Of a DNA stretch of 64,000 nucleotides, positions 56,398 through 63,861 are shown piece by piece; positions within the stretch are counted from its first letter, which is position 1; every line of letters starts with the position of its first letter. The translations under genes were made by a program, and so were the position numbers. The notes under the pieces were generated by a model. It was not told the origin of the DNA. It saw only the letters and a list, made by a program, of their open reading frames with translations, and ran no database searches. Origin of the DNA: Streptomyces griseocarneus (GTDB lineage Bacteria; Actinomycetota; Actinomycetes; Streptomycetales; Streptomycetaceae); contig PENC01000009.1 of NCBI GenBank assembly GCA_003674045.1, forward strand, positions 186,001 through 250,000, in the 5' to 3' direction.

Positions 56398-57147
56398 TCA
56401 GGCCGGCTGCGCGGCCTTGACGATGGTGTCCTGGTAGAGCTCCTCGAAGTACTGCGCCAGGATCGACTGGTGCTCGCGGAGGTACCGCTTGAACGCGACG
56501 ATGTCGTCATCGCTGCGCAGGAGGTGCCGGACGGCCGCCCAGACCTCGCCGGGGTGGTCGTCGTTGATGTCGGTGTGCGAGTGGTTGATCTGGCCGCCGA
56601 TGTTGCTCTCGCCGACCGAACCCTTCAGCGCCTCCAGCTTCTTGGGCTCCAGCTTCACGTTCACGTACTCGACGAGGTAGGAGTACGCCACGACGCCGAG
56701 CGGGCCCTCGTGGTCCAGGAGGTAGGAGAAGAAGCCGGCGAGCAGCTTGGTCGACAGGTAGGGCTCGGTGTCCAGGAACTGCTCGCGCGACACGCCCACC
56801 TTCTCGAGGTCGGCGATGAACAGCTCGTCGTGGAGCATTTCCTCCTGCTCGTAGTTGGCCCAGACCTGAGCCGCCTCCGGGCTGCGCTTGGCGATCTCCG
56901 CCAGCGTCTTGGACTCGGCCACCCGCAGGAGACGGATGCGCCAGGCGGTCTCGATCAGGTGCCGCTTGTAGTACGCGGAGTCGACGTTCTTGCCCTCCAG
57001 GTGCGCGGCCTCGGGGACGTTGGCGTACCACTCGGCGACCTGCAGATCGAGCTGCTCGTCGATCTCGGCACGCAGCTTCGCCGAGGCGGCGGCGTTGAGG
57101 AACGGGGTGCGGTCTCCGTAGCCGGCGTTGTACACGCGGTTCGGCAT
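56398..57147 (-). CDS. haem-oxygenase-like diiron oxidase (HDO family)
   Basis: 249 residues from ATG at 57147, with GAAAGGTGAC upstream. It is all-helical with TenA/haem-oxygenase-like spacing. Candidate iron ligands: E103 and H106 in ANYEQEEMLHDELF, E147 in DHEGPLGVVAYSYLVEYV (also E160), and H189/H191, D196/D197 and H198 in NHSHTDINDDHPGEVW. The family contains UndA, BesC, SznF-type and CADD-like enzymes that fragment, desaturate or N-oxygenate amino acids or fatty acids using oxygen. It follows ferredoxin and reductase genes that would supply electrons. Reaction and substrate are unknown; amino-acid modification before ligation is the favoured guess. Confidence 0.78.
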   Translation of the reverse strand: MPNRVYNAGYGDRTPFLNAAASAKLRAEIDEQLDLQVAEWYANVPEAAHLEGKNVDSAYYKRHLIETAWRIRLLRVAESKTLAEIAKRSPEAAQVWANYEQEEMLHDELFIADLEKVGVSREQFLDTEPYLSTKLLAGFFSYLLDHEGPLGVVAYSYLVEYVNVKLEPKKLEALKGSVGESNIGGQINHSHTDINDDHPGEVWAAVRHLLRSDDDIVAFKRYLREHQSILAQYFEELYQDTIVKAAQPA

Positions 57148-57204
57148 GGTGTCACCTTTCTCGTTTTTCTCGTGGCCGCTCGGACATTCGGGTGCGAGCG
57201 GTCT

Positions 57205-57303
57205 CAAATGCGGTTCGGATGTGGCTCTGGTGTGGTTCGGGTGTGGCCCGGACGCGGTTCGGACGCGGTTCGGACGCGGTTCGGACGCGGTTCGGACGCG
57301 GTT
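57205..57303 (-). repeat. 11-bp tandem array between ferredoxin and diiron-oxidase genes
   Basis: Five exact copies of CGGACGCGGTT occupy 57249-57303 and touch the ferredoxin stop codon. They are preceded by about four diverged 11-bp units (for example CGGATGTGGCT and CTGGTGTGGTT). The period equals one DNA helical turn, so identical faces are presented along the DNA. Confidence 0.85.
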
Positions 57304-57602
57304 CAGATGTCGTCGGCGACGCGGACGGTCGCGTCGCCCCGCAGCCGGCACTGGCAGGCCAGTCGGTGGTTGCCGCCGGTCCGGCCGAGGTCTTCCAGGA
57401 AGTCGAGCTCGTCGTCGTCGGGTTCGCCGAGGGCGTCGAAGCCCTCCAGCACCTGGACGACGCACGCGCCGCACGATCCGGAACGGCATCCGAACGGGAT
57501 GAGCCGCTGCGGGGTCTCGTACTCGACTTCGGTCAGGGGAGATCCCGTGGGCAGCAGGATCTCGGTTCCGGTCGGAAGGATGGTCAGTTTCTTCAGGGTC
57601 AT
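57303..57602 (-). CDS. plant-type [2Fe-2S] ferredoxin
   Basis: 99 residues from ATG at 57602. The cluster ligands are C39, C44 and C47 in PFGCRSGSCGACVVQV and C83 (or C85) in NHRLACQC, the C-x4-C-x2-C...C pattern. It starts 19 bp after the reductase stop, and an 11-bp repeat array abuts its stop codon. It should carry electrons from the adjacent reductase to the diiron oxidase downstream. The acidic segment EPDDDELDFLEDL would suit electrostatic docking. Confidence 0.92.
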   Translation of the reverse strand: MTLKKLTILPTGTEILLPTGSPLTEVEYETPQRLIPFGCRSGSCGACVVQVLEGFDALGEPDDDELDFLEDLGRTGGNHRLACQCRLRGDATVRVADDI

Positions 57603-57621
57603 GACAGCCGCTTCTCCGGGG

Positions 57622-58653
57622 TCATGACAGCGGCGCGCCGTCGCGGTCGGTGGAGTGCTCCGGCGCGAGGCGGGAGCCGGGGCGCAGCTCGACCGCCGCG
57701 TGGTTCGCCGCGGTCGCCGCCTCGCCGAAGCCCACCGAGACGAGCGGGACGCGGCCCTCGTAGGTACAGATGTCGCCGACCGCGTACACGCGTGGCAGAT
57801 TCGTCCGCATCGCCCTGTCGACCGCGATCTGGCGATTCTCCACCTGGAGTCCCCATTCGGCGATCGGGCCCAGGCTGGTGATGAATCCCAGGGCCGCGAC
57901 AAGGGCCTGCGCGGGCAGCGTCAATTCCTCTTCGCCGGCCGTGACGCGTACTTCTTCAAGATATTCCGCGCCCGTGCAGGCCGTCACCTGCGCATCGGTC
58001 ACCACACGAATATCGGCCGCATACATTTGTTTGACGCTGTGTTCGTGGGCGCGGAAGGCCGAGCGCCGGTGGACGACGGTGACGGACCGGGCGATCGGCG
58101 CGAGGGCGAGGGCCCAGTCGACCGCGCTGTCGCCACCGCCCACGATCACCACGTCACGGCCTCGGTGATCGTCGAGCCGCGGCACGTGGTACGCCACGCC
58201 GCGCCCCTCGTAGGGCCGCAGAGCGGGCATCGTGCGCGGGACCGAACGGCCGAGCCCGCCCGCGATCACGACGGCTCCGGCACGCACCAGCCCGCCGTCC
58301 TCCAGCCCGATCGCCCAGCCGCCCGCCCCGGCGTCCGGCGCCAGGGAGGCCGCGGTACGGCCGAGCAGGTACTGCGGCTCGAACGGTGCCACCTGGGCGA
58401 CCAGGTTGTCGATCAGCTCCCGGCCGCGCACGGCCGCGTGGCCGGCGACGTCGTAGATCTTCTTCTCCGGATACAGGGCCGCGATCTGGCCGCCCGGCTC
58501 GGGGAGCGCGTCGACCAGCACGCTGGAAAGCCCTCGGAATCCCGCGCAGTAGGCGGCGTACAGGCCGGCCGGGCCCGCCCCGACGACGGCCACGTCCGCG
58601 GTCGTATCGGCGCCGCCCAATTCCATTTCTCCTCGATTCCCCGCTTGGTTCAT
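57622..58653 (-). CDS. ferredoxin-NADP+ reductase (thioredoxin-reductase-like FNR)
   Basis: 343 residues from ATG at 58653 (GGAG 6 nt upstream); an ATG at 58626 right after GAGGAGAA is also possible. FAD-binding VAVVGAGPAGLYAAYCAG (about 22-39) and NADPH-binding VVIVGGGDSAVDWALALAP are present. VYAVGDICTYEGRVPLVSVG and FGEAATAANHAA follow. The redox CxxC of thioredoxin reductase is absent, which places it with YumC-type ferredoxin reductases. It is the first gene of the leftward operon and supplies reduced ferredoxin to the oxidase. Its coding region includes several codons AT-richer than the neighbourhood (for example 57925-58035). Confidence 0.88.
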   Translation of the reverse strand: MNQAGNRGEMELGGADTTADVAVVGAGPAGLYAAYCAGFRGLSSVLVDALPEPGGQIAALYPEKKIYDVAGHAAVRGRELIDNLVAQVAPFEPQYLLGRTAASLAPDAGAGGWAIGLEDGGLVRAGAVVIAGGLGRSVPRTMPALRPYEGRGVAYHVPRLDDHRGRDVVIVGGGDSAVDWALALAPIARSVTVVHRRSAFRAHEHSVKQMYAADIRVVTDAQVTACTGAEYLEEVRVTAGEEELTLPAQALVAALGFITSLGPIAEWGLQVENRQIAVDRAMRTNLPRVYAVGDICTYEGRVPLVSVGFGEAATAANHAAVELRPGSRLAPEHSTDRDGAPLS

Positions 58654-58803
58654 CCCGAACTCCAGACCCTTTTGAACGTTCGGCGTTTTCGCGCTCATAC
58701 AAAGCACCGCAGCGGGGCCGTGCTTGGCCTATGAAACTTACCGCCGAGCGCAAATTCATCCTTCAGGGCACTGATCATTCCGTCAAGAAAAGGGGTCGAA
58801 AGT

Positions 58804-58832
58804 CCTTCCGTCTGTGCATACGGAACGGAAGG
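58804..58832 (-). terminator. terminator of the StrR-like gene
   Basis: CCTTCCGT (58804-58811) pairs with ACGGAAGG (58825-58832), 18 bp beyond the stop. Confidence 0.5.
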
Positions 58833-58849
58833 TCCGGTCCCCGAGTGCT

Positions 58850-59875
58850 CTACTGCTCGGCCGCGTCGCCGACGGCCTGGTCCAGGGCGCTGGCGAACCG
58901 CTGCCATTCCCGGGCGTAGGTGTTGGCCAGGTCCGCGACCGCGACGGCGCAGTGCAGCGGCACCGCGGCCATCAGCTGCCGTCCCGCCTCGAGGTCCGGC
59001 GCGCGCTCGTTCAGCCAGCGCAGCAGCGCGCGCCCGGACTCGGTGAATCTGAGCGACGGGTCCTTCGCCAGGGTCTCGATGCGCTGCACCCGGGCGCTCT
59101 CCGTCCGCTGGTCGCCCGTCGGCGGGCCGGTGCTGCCCGTCCGGTTCCGGTCCCGGGCCTCGTGCGGGGGACGCACGCGCGGCGGTGGAGGATGCTGCTC
59201 GTTCTGCTCGCCACGCCGTACCCGCTGCCGGATCTCGCACGCGGTGCTGATCGACACCCCCGCACTGGCGGCGATCTCGTGGAGCGTGGCGCCGGCGTGC
59301 TCGGCGAGGAACGCGCGTGCCGCCTCCCGGCGGCGCGCCGCGTCGAGCGGGCGGGAGCGGCCGTCCGCCCCGACCCGGACCTTCGACTGAGGAATTTCCT
59401 CGGTCGAAGCGCGGCGGACGACACCCACGGTCTTCGGCGAGAGGCCGGTGATGCGCCCGATCGCGCGGTCCGACAGATTCGGGTGCGAGAGCAGGATCCG
59501 CCCGGCCGCGGCCTTTCTGTCCTTGAGCGTCAACGGCAGGCCATGGGCGACGTTGGCCACCACGGAGTGGATGAACACCTCGCCGACCGGCCCGTCCAGA
59601 TACCGGACGGGAATCAGCTCCTCCCCCCGGAGCCTCGCGGCCTGGAGGCGGTGCATCCCGTCGACCACGCGCCGGGTGTCGCGGTGCACCAGGATCGGCT
59701 CGATGGCGCACTGCGCGAGCACTTGGACGTGCTCCCGGCTCAGCCCGCCCAGCCGAGGCGAGTCGGCGGCCACCAGGGAGCCGACCGGCACCAGGTGGAC
59801 ATCGGCGCGACCGTCCTCCGCCGCGGCCTCGGGATCCCGGGCCATTTCCTTTAATAAGTCCGTCAACGCCCCCAC
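58850..59875 (-). CDS. StrR-like ParB/HTH pathway-specific regulator with tandem TTA codons
   Basis: 341 residues from GTG at 59875; an ATG at 59845 is an alternative. The N-terminal ParB-like domain reads LVAADSPRLGGLSREHVQVL, then IEPILVHRDTRRVVDGMHRL, the diagnostic StrR/NovG pattern. The central helix-turn-helix (about 135-170) is LSDRAIGRITGLSPKTVGVV, and a second HTH follows (ATLHEIAASAGVSISTACEI). The C-terminus is helical. Codons 7 and 8 are both TTA (59857-59852), which would make synthesis bldA-dependent if the GTG start is used. It probably activates the adjacent operons. Confidence 0.82.
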   Translation of the reverse strand: MGALTDLLKEMARDPEAAAEDGRADVHLVPVGSLVAADSPRLGGLSREHVQVLAQCAIEPILVHRDTRRVVDGMHRLQAARLRGEELIPVRYLDGPVGEVFIHSVVANVAHGLPLTLKDRKAAAGRILLSHPNLSDRAIGRITGLSPKTVGVVRRASTEEIPQSKVRVGADGRSRPLDAARRREAARAFLAEHAGATLHEIAASAGVSISTACEIRQRVRRGEQNEQHPPPPRVRPPHEARDRNRTGSTGPPTGDQRTESARVQRIETLAKDPSLRFTESGRALLRWLNERAPDLEAGRQLMAAVPLHCAVAVADLANTYAREWQRFASALDQAVGDAAEQ

Positions 59876-60393
59876 CGCTCCCCGTTTGTTTCACACTACA
59901 GGTAGATAGGAAATGGTTAACGATCAATAGTTAACGATCTACGCCCTGATCCGTCAAGCCCCAGTCAAGTGCCACTGGCCAGACACCTGGATCCGGGGTT
60001 TCGGCCGACGGTTTGCGACCATCTTGTCCGGTTGTTCCCCGCCCCAATGGCATATGCCTGCGACAAGGGACCTGGTTCGCCCGTTATGAACGGTTGGCTC
60101 GGGAACCTCCTCCATTACCTCGCGGATAAGCCACCGCTGGCCGAAATTGCCCCGGAGATGGACCGCCGAAGTTCCGGGCACTCTTGTTGACAGGCGGAAA
60201 CGGAACCTGTTAATCTCCCCAAAATGTGATGATCAAGTGCAATTCGATCTCACCGGAGAATCCCACCGAAGAGCCGGGGAATTTCACCCGAGGAATTCGA
60301 CAGCACACCTCGGGGAAATGACTGCGGCACATCACCGCCGCCTTCACCCGGCGATACACAAGCCACTGCATAACTCTTTATGGAGGGGTAATC
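59876..60393. promoter_or_regulatory. 518-bp divergent promoter region (StrR-like regulator / Tat PLP enzyme)
   Basis: Markedly AT-richer than the rest of the window, especially 59890-59945 and 60190-60300. It holds the direct repeat of GTTAACGATC and, at the right end, GGAGGGG for the GTG at 60394. Short frames here lack start signals. The composition suggests horizontally acquired or strongly regulated promoter DNA. Confidence 0.6.
59916..59939. promoter_or_regulatory. direct repeat GTTAACGATC x2 upstream of the StrR-like gene
   Basis: GTTAACGATC occurs at 59916-59925 and 59930-59939 (14-bp period); each contains the palindrome GTTAAC. It lies 41-64 bp upstream of the regulator start and may be an autoregulatory site. 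Confidence 0.55.
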
Positions 60394-61749
60394 GTGTCTC
60401 TTTCACGTCGCAAAATGCTGGTCGGCTCCGGCGTCGCGGCCTCCTCGCTGGCCCTGGCCGGGCCCGTGGCGAGTGCCGCCGCCCAGGCCGCCGCGCCGAA
60501 TGCCGCCCCCGGCGTCGCGCCCCAGCCCTTCGCGCCGCACGACTGGAAGTCCGTCCGCGCGCAGTTCCTGCTCCGGCCCGACTACGCGCACCTGTCGAAT
60601 TTCTTCTTCGCCTCGAACCCGACCCCCGTCCGCGAGGCGATCGCGAAGTACCGCAAAGCCTTCGACGAAAACCCGTACAACTTCCTCGACGACAACATGT
60701 TCGAGCGCGACCAGGACATGCTGTGGCGCCAGGTATGCGCTGCCGCCGCGGAATACACCGGTGGCCGGCCCAACGAGATCGCGCTCACCAGCAGCACCAC
60801 CATGGGGCTCGCCCTCATCTACAACGGGCTGCGCCTGAAGCCGGGCCAGGAGATTCTGACCACCACGCACGAGTTCTATCCGCACCACGAATCAATACGT
60901 CTCGCCTGCGACAAGTGGGGCGCGAGCTGGCGCAAGATTGCGCTCTATGAAACTTCCGTGAACTTCAACGCGGACAAGGCCGTGGCACGGCTGCGCGCCG
61001 CCATACGCCCCAATACCCGGGTCGTCGGTGTCACCTGGGTCCATTCCAACACCGGCGTACGGCTGCCGATAGCCCCGGTCGCGGCCGTCGTCAAGGAGCT
61101 GAACCGCAACCGCTCCGAAGAGGACCGCATCCTGCTGGTGGTGGACGGGGTCCACGGCTTCGGTGTGGCGGACGAGGACGTCGCGAAGATGGGCTGCGAC
61201 TTCTTCTCCGCGGGCACCCACAAGTGGATCCTCGGCCCGCACGGTACCGGGATCATCTGGGGGAAGGCGGAGAGCTGGAAGCATGTCCAGCCGACCATTC
61301 CCAGCCTGATGGCGCCGGAAACAGAAGACGCCTGGCGGCAGGAGCGCCCGCCGCACGGCCCGACCGAGGCCGCGTGGATCAGCCCGGGCGGCTTCTTCGC
61401 CTACGAACACCAGTGGGCCACCGTCGAGGCGTTCCGCTTCGTCCGGCAGATCGGCCGCAAGCGGATCCAGGACCGGATCCTGGAGCTGAACGGCCAGATC
61501 AAGGAGGGCCTGGCGCGCATGAAGCACGTCACGCTCCACACGCCGCTCGACCCGGCGGTGTCCGCGGGCATCGTCACCTTCGACGTCCAGGGCTACAAGC
61601 CGAAGGACGTCGTGCAGATCCTCCGCGACCACAAGATCGTCGCCAGCGGCACGCCGTACGCGGTCCCGCATGTGCGCCTCTCGGCCGGCATCGTCAACTT
61701 CCCGAAGGAGATCGACAAGACGCTGAAGGTCATCCGGTCGCTGGCCTGA
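60394..61749 (+). CDS. Tat-exported class V PLP-dependent enzyme (isopenicillin-N-epimerase-like)
   Basis: 451 residues from GTG at 60394, with GGAGGGG upstream. The twin-arginine signal SRRKMLVGSGVAASSLALAG is followed by an Ala-rich region to about residue 40. The fold-type-I core has TSSTTMGLALIYNGL, THEFYPHHESIRLA, VTWVHSNTGVRLPIAPV, PLP-contacting aspartate in LLVVDGVHGFG (D251) and the Schiff-base lysine in SAGTHKWILGPHGTG (K277). Members act as epimerases, desulfurases, lyases or transaminases. Export of a cofactor-loaded PLP enzyme fits the Tat route. It is divergent from the StrR-like regulator and probably performs a late, extracytoplasmic step on the cluster product. Confidence 0.88.
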   Translation: MSLSRRKMLVGSGVAASSLALAGPVASAAAQAAAPNAAPGVAPQPFAPHDWKSVRAQFLLRPDYAHLSNFFFASNPTPVREAIAKYRKAFDENPYNFLDDNMFERDQDMLWRQVCAAAAEYTGGRPNEIALTSSTTMGLALIYNGLRLKPGQEILTTTHEFYPHHESIRLACDKWGASWRKIALYETSVNFNADKAVARLRAAIRPNTRVVGVTWVHSNTGVRLPIAPVAAVVKELNRNRSEEDRILLVVDGVHGFGVADEDVAKMGCDFFSAGTHKWILGPHGTGIIWGKAESWKHVQPTIPSLMAPETEDAWRQERPPHGPTEAAWISPGGFFAYEHQWATVEAFRFVRQIGRKRIQDRILELNGQIKEGLARMKHVTLHTPLDPAVSAGIVTFDVQGYKPKDVVQILRDHKIVASGTPYAVPHVRLSAGIVNFPKEIDKTLKVIRSLA

Positions 61750-61784
61750 CGACCCGCGACCGACTGCGCGGCGTGCCGGTTCAC

Positions 61785-61808
61785 CACCCCGTCCCCGAGG
61801 GCGGGGTG
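61785..61808 (+). terminator. terminator of the PLP-enzyme gene
   Basis: CACCCCG (61785-61791) pairs with CGGGGTG (61802-61808), with CCC/GGG inside, 36 bp after the stop. Confidence 0.65.
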
Positions 61809-61951
61809 TCGGCGTGCGGGCGGGATACCCCTAGGGGCGGTCCACCCGGAGGCGTACGGCGATCCGGTTCCTCCGGCTGACCGGCGGCGGCGTGGGCGGC
61901 CGAATACTGGAATCAGTTGTTCCGCCCCGCTGTTCCGCTCCGGAGGTCCTC

Positions 61952-62407
61952 GTGAAAAGCAAGATCCTCATCGGTGTCGTCGCCGGTGCCGCCGTCCTGG
62001 GCGTCGGCGCGGCGTTCGCCGTGCCCGCCGCCAGGAGCTGGGCCGAGACCCGGCACGACGAGACCTCCCGCTACACCACGGGAGCCGAGGCCAAGGCCGA
62101 CCGGAAGTCGATGCCCCGCTGGCTCCCCGACGACGCACGCGACGTCCACTACGCCATGAAGACCACCGGCGGCGACCGCATCCTCAAGGCCACGCTTCCC
62201 GACGGCACACTCCCGGCGAGCTGCACACCCCTCCCGGCCGGGACGACGGCGAAGCAGCCCGCCATCGCCGCCTCCTGGTTCCCCGGCAAGGACTCCGCCA
62301 AGGCCACGGCCCGCTGCGGCCTCTACTACGCGAACACCGACGGCACCACGCTCCACGCCTGGCAGGACGACGAGGACTGGAAGGCGGCGGGGCTCCCGGA
62401 GGGCTGA
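61952..62407 (+). CDS. small exported or membrane-anchored hypothetical protein
   Basis: 151 residues from GTG at 61952, with GGAGG 5 nt upstream. The N-terminus KSKILIGVVAGAAVLGVGAA is a signal peptide or anchor. The mature part has two cysteines (ASCTPLP and ARCGLYYAN) that could form a disulfide, and PRWLPDDARDVHYAMKTTGG. No catalytic motif is seen. I remember similar streptomycete proteins of unknown function. It is convergent with the TetR gene and appears to mark the return to core chromosome after the cluster. Confidence 0.72.
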   Translation: MKSKILIGVVAGAAVLGVGAAFAVPAARSWAETRHDETSRYTTGAEAKADRKSMPRWLPDDARDVHYAMKTTGGDRILKATLPDGTLPASCTPLPAGTTAKQPAIAASWFPGKDSAKATARCGLYYANTDGTTLHAWQDDEDWKAAGLPEG

Positions 62408-62415
62408 GGGCCGGG

Positions 62416-63063
62416 TCACCGGCGCCGCAGCAACTCCCCCAGCACATCCGTCCAGTGGTCCACCACCCGTTGCCGGCGCGCGCTGTCGTCCGTCAGGAGA
62501 TTAGCCAGGCCCAGACCGCGGGCCATGTCCAGAAAGCCCTGGACCGTTTCACGGACGCCGGGCTTCCGCTCGTCCGCGCCCAGGAGTTCGACGGCCATGT
62601 GGTGCAGTTCGCGGCCGACGCGGGCCTCCAGGTCGATCACGCGGGCGCGGAGCTGGTCCTCGTTCGCGGCCGCGATCCAGAGCTGGAGGGCGGCGCGGAA
62701 GAGGGGGCCGGTGAAGAGGTCGACGAGTTCACGGACGGCGGCGTATGTGCGGGCGGGGCCGCAGATCAGGCGGATCGGGGCCTGGACGTCGCGCAGGGCC
62801 GCCGTGCGCTGTTCCGCCACATACTCGACGGCCGCCGTGAAGAGGTCCTCCCGCGTACGGAAGTGGTGCTGCGCGGCGCCACGCGAGACGCCGGCCCGTT
62901 CGGCCACGACGGACACCGTCGAGCCCGCCCAGCCGTGTTCGGCGAGGCAGGCGATGGCGGCCTCCAGCAGGCGCTGCCGGGTGGCGCGGCTGCGGTCCTG
63001 CTTGGGGGCGCGGTCGGGGGCACGGCCCTTGCCGAGGTCCGGGTCCTTGCCGGGGGCGCTCAC
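62416..63063 (-). CDS. TetR-family regulator coupled to an enoyl-CoA hydratase
   Basis: 215 residues from GTG at 63063, overlapping the upstream stop by GTGA (a GTG at 63072 is also in frame). The helix-turn-helix is RQRLLEAAIACLAEHGWAGS, then TVSVVAERAGVSRGAAQHHF, followed by RTREDLFTAAVEYVAEQ. The C-terminal domain probably binds an acyl-CoA or fatty acid, judging from the coupled enoyl-CoA hydratase and the nearby acyl-CoA dehydrogenase. It is likely a repressor of this beta-oxidation-type set. Confidence 0.85.
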   Translation of the reverse strand: MSAPGKDPDLGKGRAPDRAPKQDRSRATRQRLLEAAIACLAEHGWAGSTVSVVAERAGVSRGAAQHHFRTREDLFTAAVEYVAEQRTAALRDVQAPIRLICGPARTYAAVRELVDLFTGPLFRAALQLWIAAANEDQLRARVIDLEARVGRELHHMAVELLGADERKPGVRETVQGFLDMARGLGLANLLTDDSARRQRVVDHWTDVLGELLRRR

Positions 63064-63800
63064 CGCAGCCACGCCGGGTCCCGTCGCTCCAGGAAGGCGG
63101 TCATGCCCTCGTGTGCCTCCTCCGACGCGAAGAGCCGCGCCGACAGCGCCGCCAGCTCGTCCGTGTCGCGGTCGAAGGCCCGCCGTACATCGGCCGTCGT
63201 GAGGCGTTTGGATTCGGCCAGGCCCTGCGGGGAGCCGCGCCGCAGGCCGTCCAGCAACGGGGGCAGGACGTCCGCGGGCTTTCCCGCGAGCGTGACGAGG
63301 CCGATGCGGGCCGCCTCCGCCGCGTCGAAGCGCTCGCCGGTCAGGTAGTAGCGGGCGGCGGCCCGCGCGTCCAGGCGGGGCAGCAGCGGCATGGAGATCA
63401 CCGCGGGCGCCAGGCCCAGCCGGGCCTCGGTGAACGCGAACGTCGCCCCCTCCCCCGCCACACTGATGTCACACGCGCCCAACAGCCCCGTCCCTCCGGC
63501 CCGTACGTGCCCGTCGGCCACCGCCACGACCGGCTTCGGCAGCTCCACGACCGCCCGCATGAGCCGTACGAGACCGAGCGGAGCCGACGCGTCCGTACCG
63601 GCCTCGCGCAGGTCGGCGCCCGCGCAGAACGTGCTTCCGGTGTGGGTGAGCACGACCGCCCGTGCGGCCTTGTCGCCCGCCGCCTCGGCGAGGCCCTCGT
63701 GCAGTTCGGACACGAGCCGCGCGGAGAGCGCGTTGCGGTTGTGCGGGGAATCGAGCGTCAGGGTGGTGATCCCCCGCTCATGGGAACGACGGACGAGCAT
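63060..63800 (-). CDS. enoyl-CoA hydratase/isomerase (crotonase family)
   Basis: 246 residues. The two oxyanion-hole segments are THTGSTFCAGADLREA and VADGHVRAGGTGLLGACDIS. The catalytic-glutamate region is FAFTEARLGLAPAVISMPLL, with glutamate where hydratases place one of the two acids. The C-terminal helical part is complete. It hydrates 2-enoyl-CoA esters, in fatty- or branched-acid degradation. It is GTGA-coupled to the TetR gene and follows the acyl-CoA dehydrogenase gene by about 60 bp, so the three form an operon. Confidence 0.88.
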   Translation of the reverse strand: MLVRRSHERGITTLTLDSPHNRNALSARLVSELHEGLAEAAGDKAARAVVLTHTGSTFCAGADLREAGTDASAPLGLVRLMRAVVELPKPVVAVADGHVRAGGTGLLGACDISVAGEGATFAFTEARLGLAPAVISMPLLPRLDARAAARYYLTGERFDAAEAARIGLVTLAGKPADVLPPLLDGLRRGSPQGLAESKRLTTADVRRAFDRDTDELAALSARLFASEEAHEGMTAFLERRDPAWLR

Positions 63801-63861
63801 CCGGCAACCGCCTTCGGTCTGCTTGCTTCCTGGGAGAGCGTTTTCGGCGTCTCGGTACTTC

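Noticed and set aside
57205..57303. CRISPR-like array
   Set aside because: Units are 11 bp with no spacers and no cas genes nearby; it is a simple tandem repeat.
58850..59875. Chromosome or plasmid partition protein ParB
   Set aside because: The HRDTRRVVDGMHRL pattern is that of StrR-type pathway regulators. There is no parA and no parS-like site next to it.
59954..60181. 75-codon minus-strand frame in the divergent promoter region
   Set aside because: No ribosome-binding site, no family resemblance, and it lies in AT-rich promoter DNA.
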